Assembly: GCA_014378085.1 (NCBI GenBank)
Contig: JACMOJ010000511.1
Location: 1-25,320, forward strand
DNA: 25,320 nt
Direction: 5' to 3'
Origin: Burkholderiales bacterium
Lineage (GTDB): Bacteria > Pseudomonadota > Gammaproteobacteria > Burkholderiales > Usitatibacteraceae
Shown here: positions 5,603 to 14,963 of the stretch, piece after piece
Layout: each line of letters opens with the position of its first letter
Position numbering within the stretch: position 1 is the first letter of the stretch
Notes under the pieces: model-generated
What the model was told of the DNA's origin: nothing
Databases searched by the model: none
Seen by the model: the letters and a program-made list of their open reading frames with translations, nothing else
Made by a program: the position numbers and the translations under genes

Positions 5603-6562
5603 ATGAGCGAGGCTATCGTGTTTGACGGCATTCCACAAACCGCCACCGAGCAACGACCGCACTTGACCACACCGCCTTCAGCTAACCCCGCTTTGGGCAA
5701 GCCACCTCCCCCGACCGAGTACGAGGCCAGCGGCGACACTGCCGCAAAACTCCACTTCCGGACCATTTGGATTTCTGACATCCATCTCGGCACCACCGGC
5801 TGCCAAGCAGAATTGTTGCTAGAGTTTCTCAAACACACTGAGTCAAAAGAGCTTTACTTGGTCGGCGACATTATCGACGGCTGGCAGCTCGCGAGACGCT
5901 GGTATTGGCACCGTTCACACAATGACGTGGTGCAAAAAATCCTGCGTAAGGCGCGCAAAGGAACTCGGGTGACCTACGTCGCGGGCAACCATGATGAATT
6001 TGCGCGTCACTTTCTGGGGCTCGCGTTTGGTGACATAAACATTGTTGACGAAGCGATACACACAACGGCTGCTGGTAAGCGGCTATTGATCCTGCATGGC
6101 GACCAGTTTGACGCCGTGGTGCAGTGCGCAAAGTGGCTCGCCCATCTCGGCGATATGCTGTACGGCATTTCTTTACAGCTGAATCGTGGGCTTAACCGGA
6201 TCAGGCAGGCGTTTGGCCTTCCCTATTGGTCATTGTCCCAGTATCTCAAGCACCGCGTCAAAAACGCTGTCAGCTACATTAACGCCTTTGAAGAAGCGGT
6301 CGCACGCGAGGCTAAGCGGCGTCAGCTTGACGGCGTCGTATGCGGGCACATTCATCGTCCCGAAATTCGCGATATCGACGGCATCACCTACTGTAACGAT
6401 GGGGACTGGGTTGAGAGCCTTTCGGCGCTAGTGGAAACAGCAGAGGGCGAACTCAAGCTAATCACCTGGCTCGAAATTGAAGCGTGGCGGAATGCCAAAG
6501 AAGTGGGACAGGATGCTGCCTCGAATATCAGCCCCCAATTGCCCTTGCCGCTCGCGTCTTAA
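5603..6562 (+). CDS. COG2908 metallophosphoesterase (LpxH2/PlcP-like), 319 aa
   Basis: This is a calcineurin-like metallophosphoesterase with all dinuclear-metal motifs: DIHLG (59-63), GDIIDGW (88-94), GNHDE (128-132), HGDQFD (165-170) and GHIHRPE (248-254). Automatic annotation would call it UDP-2,3-diacylglucosamine diphosphatase. The same COG2908 subfamily includes PlcP, a phospholipase C that releases diacylglycerol from phospholipids during phosphate starvation. Next to olsB and the pst genes the PlcP role is attractive, but I cannot distinguish the two from sequence alone. The frame is open back to 5255, but conserved sequence begins only near residue 52. ATG 5603 is the most plausible start although its ribosome-binding site is poor. 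The 50-residue Pro/Thr-rich N-terminus is not recognisable. It converges with sixA, 31 bases away. Confidence 0.85.
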   Translation: MSEAIVFDGIPQTATEQRPHLTTPPSANPALGKPPPPTEYEASGDTAAKLHFRTIWISDIHLGTTGCQAELLLEFLKHTESKELYLVGDIIDGWQLARRWYWHRSHNDVVQKILRKARKGTRVTYVAGNHDEFARHFLGLAFGDINIVDEAIHTTAAGKRLLILHGDQFDAVVQCAKWLAHLGDMLYGISLQLNRGLNRIRQAFGLPYWSLSQYLKHRVKNAVSYINAFEEAVAREAKRRQLDGVVCGHIHRPEIRDIDGITYCNDGDWVESLSALVETAEGELKLITWLEIEAWRNAKEVGQDAASNISPQLPLPLAS

Positions 6563-6593
6563 CGGCTTCCGGCGAGCAGGCAGGTCTAGCCGA

Positions 6594-7082
6594 TCAGAGC
6601 AAGTCTGGGCAGACCACCGCCCGCAGCTCTACCGGATGGACATCCCGCCCTTCTGCGCCATCACCTCGGCGGCGGTTGGTCAGCCACCAAATGGAGCCTT
6701 TGCGCACGGCAATGTCACCTTCTTGGCCAAACAGCAGTAGCGATACTAAGCGACCAATTACCGGTTGGTGCGCGACGATAACTGCGGGTTGCCGGTTTTC
6801 AGGCCAATCAACGACCGCAAGAAGATGCGCGATATCCGCACCGGCGCCAAACTGTGGTTTGAGATGAAGCTTTCTCCCCGCTAAGCCAGTCAAGGCTTCC
6901 GCCGTCTCAACGTCACGCCTCCAATTTCCGCAGAAAACCCGGGTGCTGTCGGGAAGCCGCGACTCGAGCCAATGTGCCATTTGTGACGCTTGTTTTCGCC
7001 CTTTCCCGCTCAATTTTCGCGAAAAATCATCCCCGTGCTCCGCCGAGACTGCATCTGCATGACGCCACAAAATGAGATCCAT
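6594..7082 (-). CDS. sixA: SixA-type phosphohistidine phosphatase (162 aa)
   Basis: This is a member of the histidine phosphatase superfamily that removes phosphate from phosphohistidine in HPt domains or phosphotransferase proteins. The catalytic RHG-type motif is RHADA, with His8 the phospho-acceptor after Arg7. The second conserved His lies in AHQPVIGR, and the SixA-typical CGNWRRDVETAEALT segment is present. The length matches SixA. No strong ribosome-binding site is seen before ATG 7082. It diverges from pstS, sharing a 147-bp intergenic region that contains the Pho box. Its substrate here is unknown. Confidence 0.85.
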   Translation of the reverse strand: MDLILWRHADAVSAEHGDDFSRKLSGKGRKQASQMAHWLESRLPDSTRVFCGNWRRDVETAEALTGLAGRKLHLKPQFGAGADIAHLLAVVDWPENRQPAVIVAHQPVIGRLVSLLLFGQEGDIAVRKGSIWWLTNRRRGDGAEGRDVHPVELRAVVCPDLL

Positions 7083-7143
7083 CAGGCATTTTCGGGCATG
7101 GCTATTTCAGGAAAAAGTCAACCGGTTGTCACCTTGATTGTTG

Positions 7144-7165
7144 CTGTCACGAAGCCGTCATATTT
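7144..7165 (+). promoter_or_regulatory. Pho box of the pst operon
   Basis: Two adjoining 11-bp half-sites, CTGTCACGAAG and CCGTCATATTT, closely match the PhoB consensus. A further TTGTCAC lies 18 bases upstream (7126-7132). A TATAAG -10 candidate is at 7184-7189 and the pstS ribosome-binding site GGAG at 7218-7221. This is the most convincing Pho box in the window by position, because pstS is the canonical PhoB target. Confidence 0.75.
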
Positions 7166-7229
7166 GGTTCGTAAAGTGCTGTTTATAAGAATTAGTTAAT
7201 CAGGGTAACCACAAACTGGAGCACAAAAA

Positions 7230-8273
7230 ATGAAGTTAAAGACCATCATTACAGGATCGATCGCGGCCGCTAGCATAGCGTTCGCAAGTATTGCAAGCGC
7301 TGTCGACGTCACCGGCGCAGGCGCAACCTTCCCCTTCCCAATCTATGCCAAATGGGCGGAAGACTACAAAAAAGTCACCAATTTCAACATGAACTACCAG
7401 TCGATCGGGTCAGGTGCCGGTGTTCGCCAGATTCAAGCAAAAACCGTTGACTTTGGCGCGACGGATGCGCCGCTCAATGGCGCTCAATTGGAAAAGGACG
7501 GTCTGATCCAGTTCCCGGCGATTATTGGCGGCGTGGTGATGGTAGTCAATCTAGAAGGCGTTGCGCCAGGCGCAATGCGGTTAACCGGACCAGTGGTCGC
7601 CGACATTTATCTTGGCAAAATTAAAAATTGGAATGACGCTGCAATCGCGGCACTGAACCCGTCCGTCAAGCTTCCAGCGGACGCAATCACCGTTGTACGT
7701 CGTTCCGATGGCTCCGGCACCACATTTCTGTTTGTTGATTACCTCGCCAAAGTTAGCCCAGAGTGGAAGACTAAAGTCGGGGTAGGTAACGCCGTTTCGT
7801 GGCCGGAAGGCGTAGGCGGCAAAGGTAACGAGGGTGTTTCCGCGTACGTTCAGCGCATCAAGGGGTCTATTGGCTACGTAGAATACGCTTACGCCAAGAA
7901 AAACAAGATGTCGCACACCGCGCTGCGTAATCAGGCAGGCTCATTTGTGCAACCCGACGACACGAGCTTTCAAGCCGCAGCCGCCGGTGCCGACTGGGCA
8001 AAAACGCCTGGCATGGCAGTAGTTTTGACCGATCAACCAGGCAAGGACAGCTATCCAATTACCGGCGCTTCTTTCATTCTGATGTACAAGAATCAAGCCA
8101 ACGCCGACAAAGGCCTTGCTGTGATGAAGTTCTTCGACTGGGCACTGACCAACGGTGATAAAGCGGCGACCGAACTTGAATATGTGCCGATGCCACCTGC
8201 GGTGGAGACACTGATTCGAAATCTCTGGAAAGCAGAAGTCAAGGGTCCAAACGGACAGGCACTCTGGAAATAG
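7230..8273 (+). CDS. pstS: PstS, periplasmic phosphate-binding protein (347 aa)
   Basis: PstS is the high-affinity phosphate receptor delivering phosphate to the PstCAB ABC transporter. Residues 1-24 are a Sec signal peptide cleaved after ASA. The mature protein opens with VDVTGAGATFPFPIYAKWA, the PstS hallmark, followed by the phosphate-binding segments QSIGSGAGV, DFGATDAPL and RSDGSGTTFLF. The length is normal. GGAG lies 8 bases before the ATG. It is the first gene of pstSCAB, behind a strong Pho box. A hairpin with T-run after its stop (8294-8326) probably reduces read-through, giving more PstS than transporter subunits. Confidence 0.97.
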   Translation: MKLKTIITGSIAAASIAFASIASAVDVTGAGATFPFPIYAKWAEDYKKVTNFNMNYQSIGSGAGVRQIQAKTVDFGATDAPLNGAQLEKDGLIQFPAIIGGVVMVVNLEGVAPGAMRLTGPVVADIYLGKIKNWNDAAIAALNPSVKLPADAITVVRRSDGSGTTFLFVDYLAKVSPEWKTKVGVGNAVSWPEGVGGKGNEGVSAYVQRIKGSIGYVEYAYAKKNKMSHTALRNQAGSFVQPDDTSFQAAAAGADWAKTPGMAVVLTDQPGKDSYPITGASFILMYKNQANADKGLAVMKFFDWALTNGDKAATELEYVPMPPAVETLIRNLWKAEVKGPNGQALWK

Positions 8274-8293
8274 AAAGTTTGACCGGCAGGAAT

Positions 8294-8326
8294 GGCCGCT
8301 GCGAGATCTACTCGCACGGCCTTTTT
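8294..8326 (+). terminator. Intercistronic terminator/attenuator between pstS and pstC
   Basis: GGCCG(C)TGCGAG pairs with CTCGCACGGCC around the loop ATCTA, an 11-bp stem with one bulged C, followed by TTTTT. It lies inside the operon, so it is likely a partial terminator that also protects the pstS mRNA 3' end. Confidence 0.7.
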
Positions 8327-8379
8327 CGCGTCGGCCGGTATGACGTTCAATACTGTACCCGCTAGAATAAGGTTCTGTC

Positions 8380-9408
8380 ATGAGTCTGACCGAGGCTAGC
8401 CCGATGGCTGGCAACACACGCAAAGAGATCTATGTGTCGACTGAAGAACAACAACGCCAACTCGCCTCGCGTCTGATCCGGCAGCGTATTGCGGACGCCG
8501 CATTTCGCAAGACAACACTTAGCTTTGCGTTATTCGTGCTGTTGTTACTAGGCGCAATCATTGCGTCTCTGGTGTGGGGCGCGTACCCCGTTTTTGAGAA
8601 GTTCGGCTTCGGCTTTCTGACCAGCCGCGAATGGAATCCGGTCACGAATAACTTTGGCGCGGCGAACGCCATCTATGGCACCGTTGTCACCTCATTTATT
8701 GCGTTACTGATTGCCTTCCCCGTCAGTTTTGGCATCGCCATTTTTCTGACCGAATTGTGCCCCGTTTGGTTGAAGAGACCGCTGGGAACGGCTGTTGAGT
8801 TATTGGCGGCGATCCCCTCAATCATCTACGGCATGTGGGGCCTGTTCGTATTTGCCCCATTGTTTGGCCAATATGTACAACCATTTTTGACACGTTATCT
8901 CGGCGACATTCCAGTGTTGGGCGCGCTCTTTCAAGGTGCCCCAATGGGCATCGGTATGTTGACCGCTGGCATCATCTTGGCAATTATGGTGATCCCGTTC
9001 ATTGCTTCTGTCATGCGCGATGTATTCGAAATCGTTCCCGGCGTGCTAAAAGAATCTGCCTATGCAATGGGTGCCACCACCTGGGAAGTGGTTCGCAATA
9101 TCGTCTTGCCGTATACCAAAACAGGCGTTGTTGGGGGCACAATGTTAGGCCTTGGCCGCGCACTTGGGGAAACCATGGCCGTAACGTTTGTGATCGGCAA
9201 CACGCCAAAAATTGCCGCATCGCTATTTGAGCCGGGTGCGTCCATCGCGTCAACGATTGCCAACGAATTTGCAGAGGCAGGCGACGGTGGCCACATGGAG
9301 GCATTGATAGGGGTTGGCTTAATCCTTTTCTTTATTACACTCGTTGTGCTGTCAATCGCAAAGCTGATGCTCATGCAACTTTCAAAAAATGAAGGGGCAC
9401 GCACATGA
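8380..9408 (+). CDS. pstC: PstC, phosphate ABC transporter permease (342 aa)
   Basis: This is one of the two membrane subunits forming the phosphate channel. After a charged 45-residue N-terminus it has about six membrane helices. Between them lies the family segment [17 protein letters not shown] and the permease EAA loop ([27 protein letters not shown]), which contacts PstB. The start ATG has AAGG 7 bases upstream; a second in-frame ATG (8404) is possible but less favoured. Its stop overlaps the pstA start by four bases (ATGA), so the two permeases are translationally coupled and made in equal amount. Confidence 0.96.
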   Translation: MSLTEASPMAGNTRKEIYVSTEEQQRQLASRLIRQRIADAAFRKTTLSFALFVLLLLGAIIASLVWGAYPVFEKFGFGFLTSREWNPVTNNFGAANAIYGTVVTSFIALLIAFPVSFGIAIFLTELCPVWLKRPLGTAVELLAAIPSIIYGMWGLFVFAPLFGQYVQPFLTRYLGDIPVLGALFQGAPMGIGMLTAGIILAIMVIPFIASVMRDVFEIVPGVLKESAYAMGATTWEVVRNIVLPYTKTGVVGGTMLGLGRALGETMAVTFVIGNTPKIAASLFEPGASIASTIANEFAEAGDGGHMEALIGVGLILFFITLVVLSIAKLMLMQLSKNEGART

Positions 9409-10256
9409 CGCCCGCCTCCGTATCGCTGTACCGCAAGCGTGTTTTCGTCAACCGCGTTGCCCTCAGTCTCGCGCTGGCCGCGATGGCAAGCGGGATGATA
9501 TTTCTGCTGTGGATTCTGTCGGTATTATTTATCAAAGGCATCGGCGGTTTAAATCTGGCGGTGTTCACGCAAATGACGCCCTCTCCGGGCAGCGCTGGCG
9601 GTCTGCTGAATGCAATCTTTGGCAGCCTAGTGATGGTGACTTTTGGGACATTACTCGCCACGCCGATTGGTATCTTGGCTGGCATCTACTTGGCCGAGTT
9701 TGGCAAGACCGGATGGGTCGCGCCAACGACCCGATTTGTGAATGACATCCTTCTTTCCGCGCCTTCGATCATCATCGGCCTATTTGTCTACACCGTCTAT
9801 GTAGCGCAGGTTAAACACTTCTCTGCATGGGCGGGGGCGATCGCACTAGCGATCATCGCTGTGCCGGTGATCGTTCGCACAACGGAGACGATGCTCACTT
9901 TGGTGCCATCAAGCTTAAGAGAAGCGGCCGCCGCATTAGGTGCACCGGAATGGAAAGTCGTCACTTTCGTCGCGTTGCGTGCGGTGCGTAGCGGCGTCAT
10001 CACTGGCATTCTCCTTGCCGTTGCGCGCATTAGCGGCGAAACGGCTCCGCTATTGTTTACATCGCTGAATAACCAGTTCTGGTCGAGCGATTTGAATGCG
10101 CCAATGGCTAACTTACCGGTGGTTATCTTCCAGTTTGCGATGAGTCCTTTCGAGAACTGGGTGGATTTGGCGTGGGCGGGTGCGATGCTCATTACCTTCT
10201 CGGTGCTGGCGATTAACATCATCACGCGCGTGGTCTTCCGCCAACGCTCCAACTAA
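9405..10256 (+). CDS. pstA: PstA, phosphate ABC transporter permease (283 aa)
   Basis: This is the second membrane subunit of the phosphate transporter. It has six predicted helices, the conserved [12 protein letters not shown] segment and an EAA loop ([20 protein letters not shown]). The length is normal for PstA. Its ATG overlaps the pstC stop by four bases. The downstream pstB start is 22 bases after its stop, so all belong to one operon. Confidence 0.96.
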   Translation: MTPASVSLYRKRVFVNRVALSLALAAMASGMIFLLWILSVLFIKGIGGLNLAVFTQMTPSPGSAGGLLNAIFGSLVMVTFGTLLATPIGILAGIYLAEFGKTGWVAPTTRFVNDILLSAPSIIIGLFVYTVYVAQVKHFSAWAGAIALAIIAVPVIVRTTETMLTLVPSSLREAAAALGAPEWKVVTFVALRAVRSGVITGILLAVARISGETAPLLFTSLNNQFWSSDLNAPMANLPVVIFQFAMSPFENWVDLAWAGAMLITFSVLAINIITRVVFRQRSN

Positions 10257-10278
10257 TTCAGTTGTTAACGAGATCCAT

Positions 10279-11073
10279 ATGAACGCAGTCCTGCAACCAT
10301 ACGAAACGCTTACGACGCCGGCATCAAAAATCTCGGTGCGTAATCTAAACTTTTTCTACGGTAGCTTTCAGGGTCTGAAAGACGTTAACCTTGAAATTCT
10401 GGAGCGTCGTGTCACTGCATTTATCGGGCCATCCGGCTGCGGCAAATCAACGCTACTTCGTACGCTAAACCGCATGTACGACCTCTATCCCGGCCAGCGC
10501 GCTGAGGGTGAAATCATCATGAATGGCAAAAACGTCTTGGATAAGTCGCAGGACTTGAATTTATTGCGCGCAAAAGTTGGCATGGTCTTTCAAAAGCCGA
10601 CGCCCTTCCCCATGTCGATTTACGACAACATTGCGTTTGGCGTCAAGCTCTACGAGTCGCTTTCGAAAGCGGAGATGGATGAACGGGTTGAGTGGGCACT
10701 CAACAAAGCGGCGATCTGGGGCGAAGTCAAAGACAAACTTAAGCAGAGTGGGCTTTCGTTGTCAGGTGGTCAACAACAACGGCTTTGTATCGCACGTGCT
10801 GTTGCGGTTAAGCCTGAAGTTGTGTTGCTGGACGAGCCCACCTCCGCGCTAGACCCCATTTCGACAGCCAAGGTCGAGGAACTCTTGCATGAGCTAAAGC
10901 AGGATTACACCATTGCCATCGTGACACACAACATGCAACAAGCGGCGCGAGTATCGGACTTCACCGCATACATGTACCTCGGCGATCTCGTTGAGTATGG
11001 CGTCACGGATGAGTTGTTTATCAAGCCGAAGAAAAAAGAAACCGAAGACTACATAACTGGCCGGTTTGGCTAG
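10279..11073 (+). CDS. pstB: PstB, phosphate transporter ATPase (264 aa)
   Basis: This is the ATP-hydrolysing subunit of the Pst transporter. It has Walker [10 protein letters not shown] (50-58), the Q-loop with the PstB-specific [17 protein letters not shown] (102-118), signature LSGGQ (161-165), Walker [13 protein letters not shown] and an H-loop VTHNMQQA. The frame is open further upstream to 10180, but that part overlaps pstA and is a shadow; [10 protein letters not shown] with the ATG at 10279 is the natural start. A strong terminator follows at 11100-11125. phoU, which usually follows pstB, is absent here and phoX takes that place. Confidence 0.97.
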   Translation: MNAVLQPYETLTTPASKISVRNLNFFYGSFQGLKDVNLEILERRVTAFIGPSGCGKSTLLRTLNRMYDLYPGQRAEGEIIMNGKNVLDKSQDLNLLRAKVGMVFQKPTPFPMSIYDNIAFGVKLYESLSKAEMDERVEWALNKAAIWGEVKDKLKQSGLSLSGGQQQRLCIARAVAVKPEVVLLDEPTSALDPISTAKVEELLHELKQDYTIAIVTHNMQQAARVSDFTAYMYLGDLVEYGVTDELFIKPKKKETEDYITGRFG

Positions 11074-11099
11074 CTTTACCGGGAGTTTGGTCGCGTAAA

Positions 11100-11125
11100 A
11101 ACGCTGGCGAAAGTCAGCGTTTTTT
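11100..11125 (+). terminator. Terminator of the pst operon
   Basis: The stem AACGCTGGC (11100-11108) pairs with GTCAGCGTT (11113-11121), 9 bp with one G-T pair, around a GAAA tetraloop. It is followed by a T-run to 11125. It ends pstSCAB and separates it from phoX. Confidence 0.9.
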
Positions 11126-11144
11126 CTTTATGTCGGTGGCAATA

Positions 11145-11177
11145 GTTTCACAATTCTTTCACGCAACTGTCACGTGC
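11145..11177 (+). promoter_or_regulatory. Three-unit Pho box upstream of phoX
   Basis: Three head-to-tail 11-bp half-sites are visible: GTTTCACAATT, CTTTCACGCAA and CTGTCACGTGC. The last is the best match to the PhoB consensus. A TAAATT -10 candidate follows at 11184-11189, and the AGGGG ribosome-binding site of phoX is at 11218-11222. PhoX is a known PhoB target. Confidence 0.7.
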
Positions 11178-11230
11178 AGCTTCTAAATTAGTGGGAGTCA
11201 ATTTCACATTCAATTTTAGGGGCAACACAT

Positions 11231-13459
11231 ATGTCGTATGACAAGCGCGAAGAAGACGTCGTCACGAATCTTTCGAACAACATTCACATCGACGATATCG
11301 TCGAACAATCACTCGCCAACCCGAATCGCCGCCGGTTGATGGCCTCCGGCGCGGCGGGCGCAGCGGCTCTCTCATTTATGGGTTTGACCGGCTGCGGCAG
11401 CAGCGATAGTGGATCTAGCGCAGCACCAGCACCGGCTCCCGCAGCACCTGTGCCCGGCACTGTCAAGGTGACTGCACTCGGCTTCCCGGCCATCTCAAAA
11501 TCACTTGCCGATAGCGTGCTTGTTCCGCCCGGCTACACCGCGTCCGTGCTATTTCGCACCGGCGACCCGATAAATGCCGCAACACCGGCTTACCTCAACG
11601 ACGGCACCGACAGCGCCGCTTCAGCGGCCTTCCGCGGTGGCGACCACCACGACGGTATGCACTTCTTCGGCATGACCGCAGCAGGTGCTTATGACCCGAA
11701 TGGGTCTGATCGCGGCCTGCTTTGTATTAACCACGAAGCGATTACGCCAAACTTCTTGCACCCTAACGGCGTGACGAGTATCGCTGGTATTCGTACGGTA
11801 AACGAAGAGGTGTTGAAAGAACTCAACATCCATGGCGTTAGTGTCATCGAAGTCGTGCGTAGCGGAAATACTTGGTCGTACGTGCGGAACTCGGTTTACA
11901 ACCGCCGCATCACCACCAATACCGACATGCTTTTGAGTGGCCCGGTTGCTGGCACAGCTTTCATGGTGACCAGGTATTCCACGGATGGATCCCGCACACG
12001 TGGCACCGTCAATAACTGCGCCAACGGTTATACCCCGTGGGGCACCTATCTGACATGCGAAGAGAATTACGCGGGATACTTTCGCCGCGTGACCGCAACC
12101 GACAACGTTAACCGTACGCCGAAAGAATTAGCAAGCTTCGCCCGCAACGGTATTGGTGGCACGGGTCGTGAAGGCTGGGCAACGGCGGTTGCGACCGACC
12201 CGGCTGATACAACGTTCTCGCGTTGGAATTCGGAAAAGTTAGGCGCCTCAACAGACGGTCGTGACGATTTCCGCAATGTGTCCAATACCTTCGGTTGGAA
12301 CGTTGAGATCGACCCTTTCAACGCCACTTCGACGCCTCGCAAACGTACAGCGATGGGCCGCTTTGCACACGAAGGTGCATGGCCAGCTAAAGTGGTCGCC
12401 GGCCAGCCATTGGTTTGGTATATGGGCGACGATTCGCGTGGTGAGTACATCTACAAATACGTGTCTAACGCAAATTGGGATCCAGCAGACGCCACTCGTG
12501 GGCTTGCCGCTGGCGACAAGTACCTAGACGCGGGCAAGTTATACGTGGCACGCTTCAATGCAGACGGCACCGGCGATTGGCTTGAGCTTCGTTTCGGTAC
12601 GGGCGCTGTCGTTTCAACCTACGCCCCATATGCATTCGCCAACCAAGCCGACGTGTTGGTTAACGCGCGCCATGCGGCCGATGCACTTGGCGCAACCAAG
12701 ATGGATCGTCCTGAGTGGGGCGCGGTTGACCCGTTTACGTCGAGCGTCTACATGACCTTGACCAATAACAACAGCACAATTCGTACGCTTGCCAACACCG
12801 ATGCTGCCAATCCGCGTTTCTACAACGATCCGCGAACCGCGGGCCCAAACGCAGGCACCGCACAACGCGGCAATCCAAACGGCCACATCATTCGCTGGGT
12901 CGAAGTCGCCAGTAGCCCGGCGGCACTTCAGTTCGGTTGGGATATCTTCTTGTTTGGGTCGCGCTCCACGTCCGACCCCCGCACTATCAACTTATCTGGC
13001 TTGACGGCGGCCAACGATTTCGCCAGCCCAGATGGTTTGTGGTTCGGTCGCAACGGGATTTTGTGGATTCAAACCGACGACGGCTCTTATACCGACGTTA
13101 CCAATTGCATGTTGCTCGCAGCCATCCCAGGCAATGTACGCGACGGCGCGACGGTTACGGTACCCACTACTGACGGCACCACCACCAAAAACGTCACCAC
13201 GTATGTCGGTGCGCAGTTGGGCGAAACAAAATTGCGTCGATTCTTGGTTGGCCCGAAAGACTGCGAAATCACCGGCATGGCCGAGTCTGCAGACGGCAAG
13301 GCACTGTTTGTCAACATTCAGCACCCTGGCGAAGATACAACCGCTGCATCATTCGCAGCGCGTAGCTTCAGCAGTAACTGGCCTAACGGTGGCACCTCGC
13401 GCCCACTGAGCGCCACCATTGTCATTACGCGTGTGGATGGTGGCGTGATCGGCGTCTAG
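11231..13459 (+). CDS. phoX: PhoX-family alkaline phosphatase, Tat-exported probable lipoprotein (742 aa)
   Basis: PhoX (DUF839) hydrolyses phosphomonoesters outside the cytoplasm using calcium and iron cofactors. The N-terminus carries a twin-arginine signal: NRRRLMASG (32-40), then an Ala-rich hydrophobic stretch, then the lipobox LTGC with Cys55, then a Ser/Ala/Pro linker. This predicts a Tat lipoprotein. Family motifs include GGDHHDGMHFF, CINHEAITPNF, TCEENYAGYF and RPEWGAVDP. The length is in the usual PhoX range. AGGGG lies 8 bases before the ATG. It has its own triple Pho box and its own terminator, so it is a single-gene transcription unit. Confidence 0.93.
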   Translation: MSYDKREEDVVTNLSNNIHIDDIVEQSLANPNRRRLMASGAAGAAALSFMGLTGCGSSDSGSSAAPAPAPAAPVPGTVKVTALGFPAISKSLADSVLVPPGYTASVLFRTGDPINAATPAYLNDGTDSAASAAFRGGDHHDGMHFFGMTAAGAYDPNGSDRGLLCINHEAITPNFLHPNGVTSIAGIRTVNEEVLKELNIHGVSVIEVVRSGNTWSYVRNSVYNRRITTNTDMLLSGPVAGTAFMVTRYSTDGSRTRGTVNNCANGYTPWGTYLTCEENYAGYFRRVTATDNVNRTPKELASFARNGIGGTGREGWATAVATDPADTTFSRWNSEKLGASTDGRDDFRNVSNTFGWNVEIDPFNATSTPRKRTAMGRFAHEGAWPAKVVAGQPLVWYMGDDSRGEYIYKYVSNANWDPADATRGLAAGDKYLDAGKLYVARFNADGTGDWLELRFGTGAVVSTYAPYAFANQADVLVNARHAADALGATKMDRPEWGAVDPFTSSVYMTLTNNNSTIRTLANTDAANPRFYNDPRTAGPNAGTAQRGNPNGHIIRWVEVASSPAALQFGWDIFLFGSRSTSDPRTINLSGLTAANDFASPDGLWFGRNGILWIQTDDGSYTDVTNCMLLAAIPGNVRDGATVTVPTTDGTTTKNVTTYVGAQLGETKLRRFLVGPKDCEITGMAESADGKALFVNIQHPGEDTTAASFAARSFSSNWPNGGTSRPLSATIVITRVDGGVIGV

Positions 13460-13490
13460 TCAATCGCCAAACTGAGCAACGCTTAAAACG

Positions 13491-13520
13491 AGCCGCACCT
13501 TTCATGGGTGCGGCTTTTTT
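13491..13520 (+). terminator. Terminator of phoX
   Basis: The stem AGCCGCACC (13491-13499) pairs perfectly with GGTGCGGCT (13507-13515) around a 7-base loop and is followed by a T-run to 13520. It stops rightward transcription before the convergent gene that ends at 13568. Confidence 0.9.
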
Positions 13521-13567
13521 GTTGCCGGTTTTCTGCTGCTCAATCTACCGATGCAACAACGCGCGCG

Positions 13568-14929
13568 CTAAAAGGCGCGCCGAGCCATAGTCTTCGACTG
13601 CACAAGATTGCTAAAGACGCCGCTATCAAAACGGTAGGTGAACCGGAAGTTACCCACGTTTTCAGTATCAAACAAAGCGCTGCCGACGGGTACCAGAATC
13701 AGTCTTTTGGGGTCATACAGCTGCCCCAGCCACGGCCCCGCCTGCGCGCGGAACATGGTCGCGGAATATCTGTTGCCGAGCCAAACGCCGCTCGGCAGCA
13801 CGTACCAAGTCGCGCTGCCATCCAGTGCAAACGTAAACCATATACCAAAAAAACTTGCCCGCTGTGGCGCAATCGAGACTGACCAGCCGTCTTCAGCGTT
13901 CCCGCCCCACCACAACCCACCAACTTGCGTTGGTGCAGCAGCGCGATTATCTCGGCAGTATTGACACGCGGGACGCCAACGAACTTCCAGGCCAAACGGT
14001 GCATCGGCGCTGGTCTCCCCGGCCACCTGCCGAATGATAGATTTTGTGGCGCCAATGCCGTTAATCCGATAGCTGAGCTCCGCTCGATCTGCGTCAATGT
14101 ATCGCAACGTCATTTCACCAACCGCTGCGCCCAGTTGTAACTGTGTCGCGTCATAACGATCCAACGACGCACTCCGTGGCCGGAACAGTGGCCCGCGATA
14201 CACCGCATAGCCCTCACTCCAATGCCCGCCCGGCATGACGTACCAAATCGGCTGGCCTTGATCGTCAAACGCATACAGTTTGTTGAACTGCTGCCCTGAT
14301 TCAGCGCGCTGGTTAATCGCGATGCCCCAACCGTTTTCAGCAGCGCCCACCCACCACATACCGCTGTAGTCACGCAGCGGGCCGTTGCGTTCGAATTTCG
14401 CCGTCACCGTTTGCGCTTGAGACGAAGAAAGACGACATTCAGCAGTGCCTGTACAACCGTCGGACCAGCCCACAAAGGTTGATCCAACTCGTGGTGCAGC
14501 CTGCAACACCACCGAGGTATTAGGGGCAAAATTCCACACACACAATGCACCGCAGTTGATTCCCGCAGGGGAAGACATGACCACGCCGCTTCCGCCGCCC
14601 ACGCCCTCGATGCGCACACCCGTCACGGCCTGATTCAGTTTGGTATCACCTAAATACGCGGCGATATTAGCGATGTCATGGCGACTGATTAGGGGCACGA
14701 GAAAACCCATGCCACTCACCGAATTCAGCGCAGAGGACAACGTATCAGGATTGTTGGCCCCCAATTGAGCGCGATGGTCGGGAGGCACCCCGTGGCAGCC
14801 GGAGCACATCTCGAGGAAGCATACACGGCCATTCAGTGAATCGCCCGTCGCCGACGCGCTCGTGCCCGTGCTCGAAAGAGCGCAAACAAGTAGACACCCA
14901 ATTACCGTAAACAACTTACCCATACGCAA
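13568..14929 (-). CDS. Secreted cytochrome c / InlB-like repeat / W-W repeat protein (453 aa)
   Basis: This is a multidomain exported protein of unknown function. A Sec signal peptide (1-27) is followed by a small cytochrome c domain. It has heme site CSGCH (42-46), a probable axial Met74 in SGMGF, and the class I ending RHDIANIAAYLG. Residues about 105-182 form a cysteine-rich bacterial repeat of the divergent InlB-B type, with Cys126, 130, 159 and 165 and the motif FVGWSDGC. Two related W-W repeats follow: SGMWWVGAAENGWGIAIN (189-206) with PIWYVMPGGHW, and GGLWWGGNAEDGWSVSI (338-353) with ATWYVLPSGVW. These repeats occur in many secreted betaproteobacterial proteins of unknown role. A good Pho box sits before it on its own strand. 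An ATG two codons later is an equally possible start. Confidence 0.8.
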   Translation of the reverse strand: MRMGKLFTVIGCLLVCALSSTGTSASATGDSLNGRVCFLEMCSGCHGVPPDHRAQLGANNPDTLSSALNSVSGMGFLVPLISRHDIANIAAYLGDTKLNQAVTGVRIEGVGGGSGVVMSSPAGINCGALCVWNFAPNTSVVLQAAPRVGSTFVGWSDGCTGTAECRLSSSQAQTVTAKFERNGPLRDYSGMWWVGAAENGWGIAINQRAESGQQFNKLYAFDDQGQPIWYVMPGGHWSEGYAVYRGPLFRPRSASLDRYDATQLQLGAAVGEMTLRYIDADRAELSYRINGIGATKSIIRQVAGETSADAPFGLEVRWRPACQYCRDNRAAAPTQVGGLWWGGNAEDGWSVSIAPQRASFFGIWFTFALDGSATWYVLPSGVWLGNRYSATMFRAQAGPWLGQLYDPKRLILVPVGSALFDTENVGNFRFTYRFDSGVFSNLVQSKTMARRAF

Positions 14930-14963
14930 AGGCCAGTGAAATCAACATTCCAGCATAACCGGC

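Noticed and set aside
7941..8423. 160-codon - strand ORF across the end of pstS and the pstS-pstC gap
   Set aside because: It is antisense to pstS and the attenuator, with no domain and no promoter; a shadow.
10180..10278. Upstream start for pstB
   Set aside because: The extra 33 residues overlap pstA in another frame, and the PstB fold starts just after ATG 10279.
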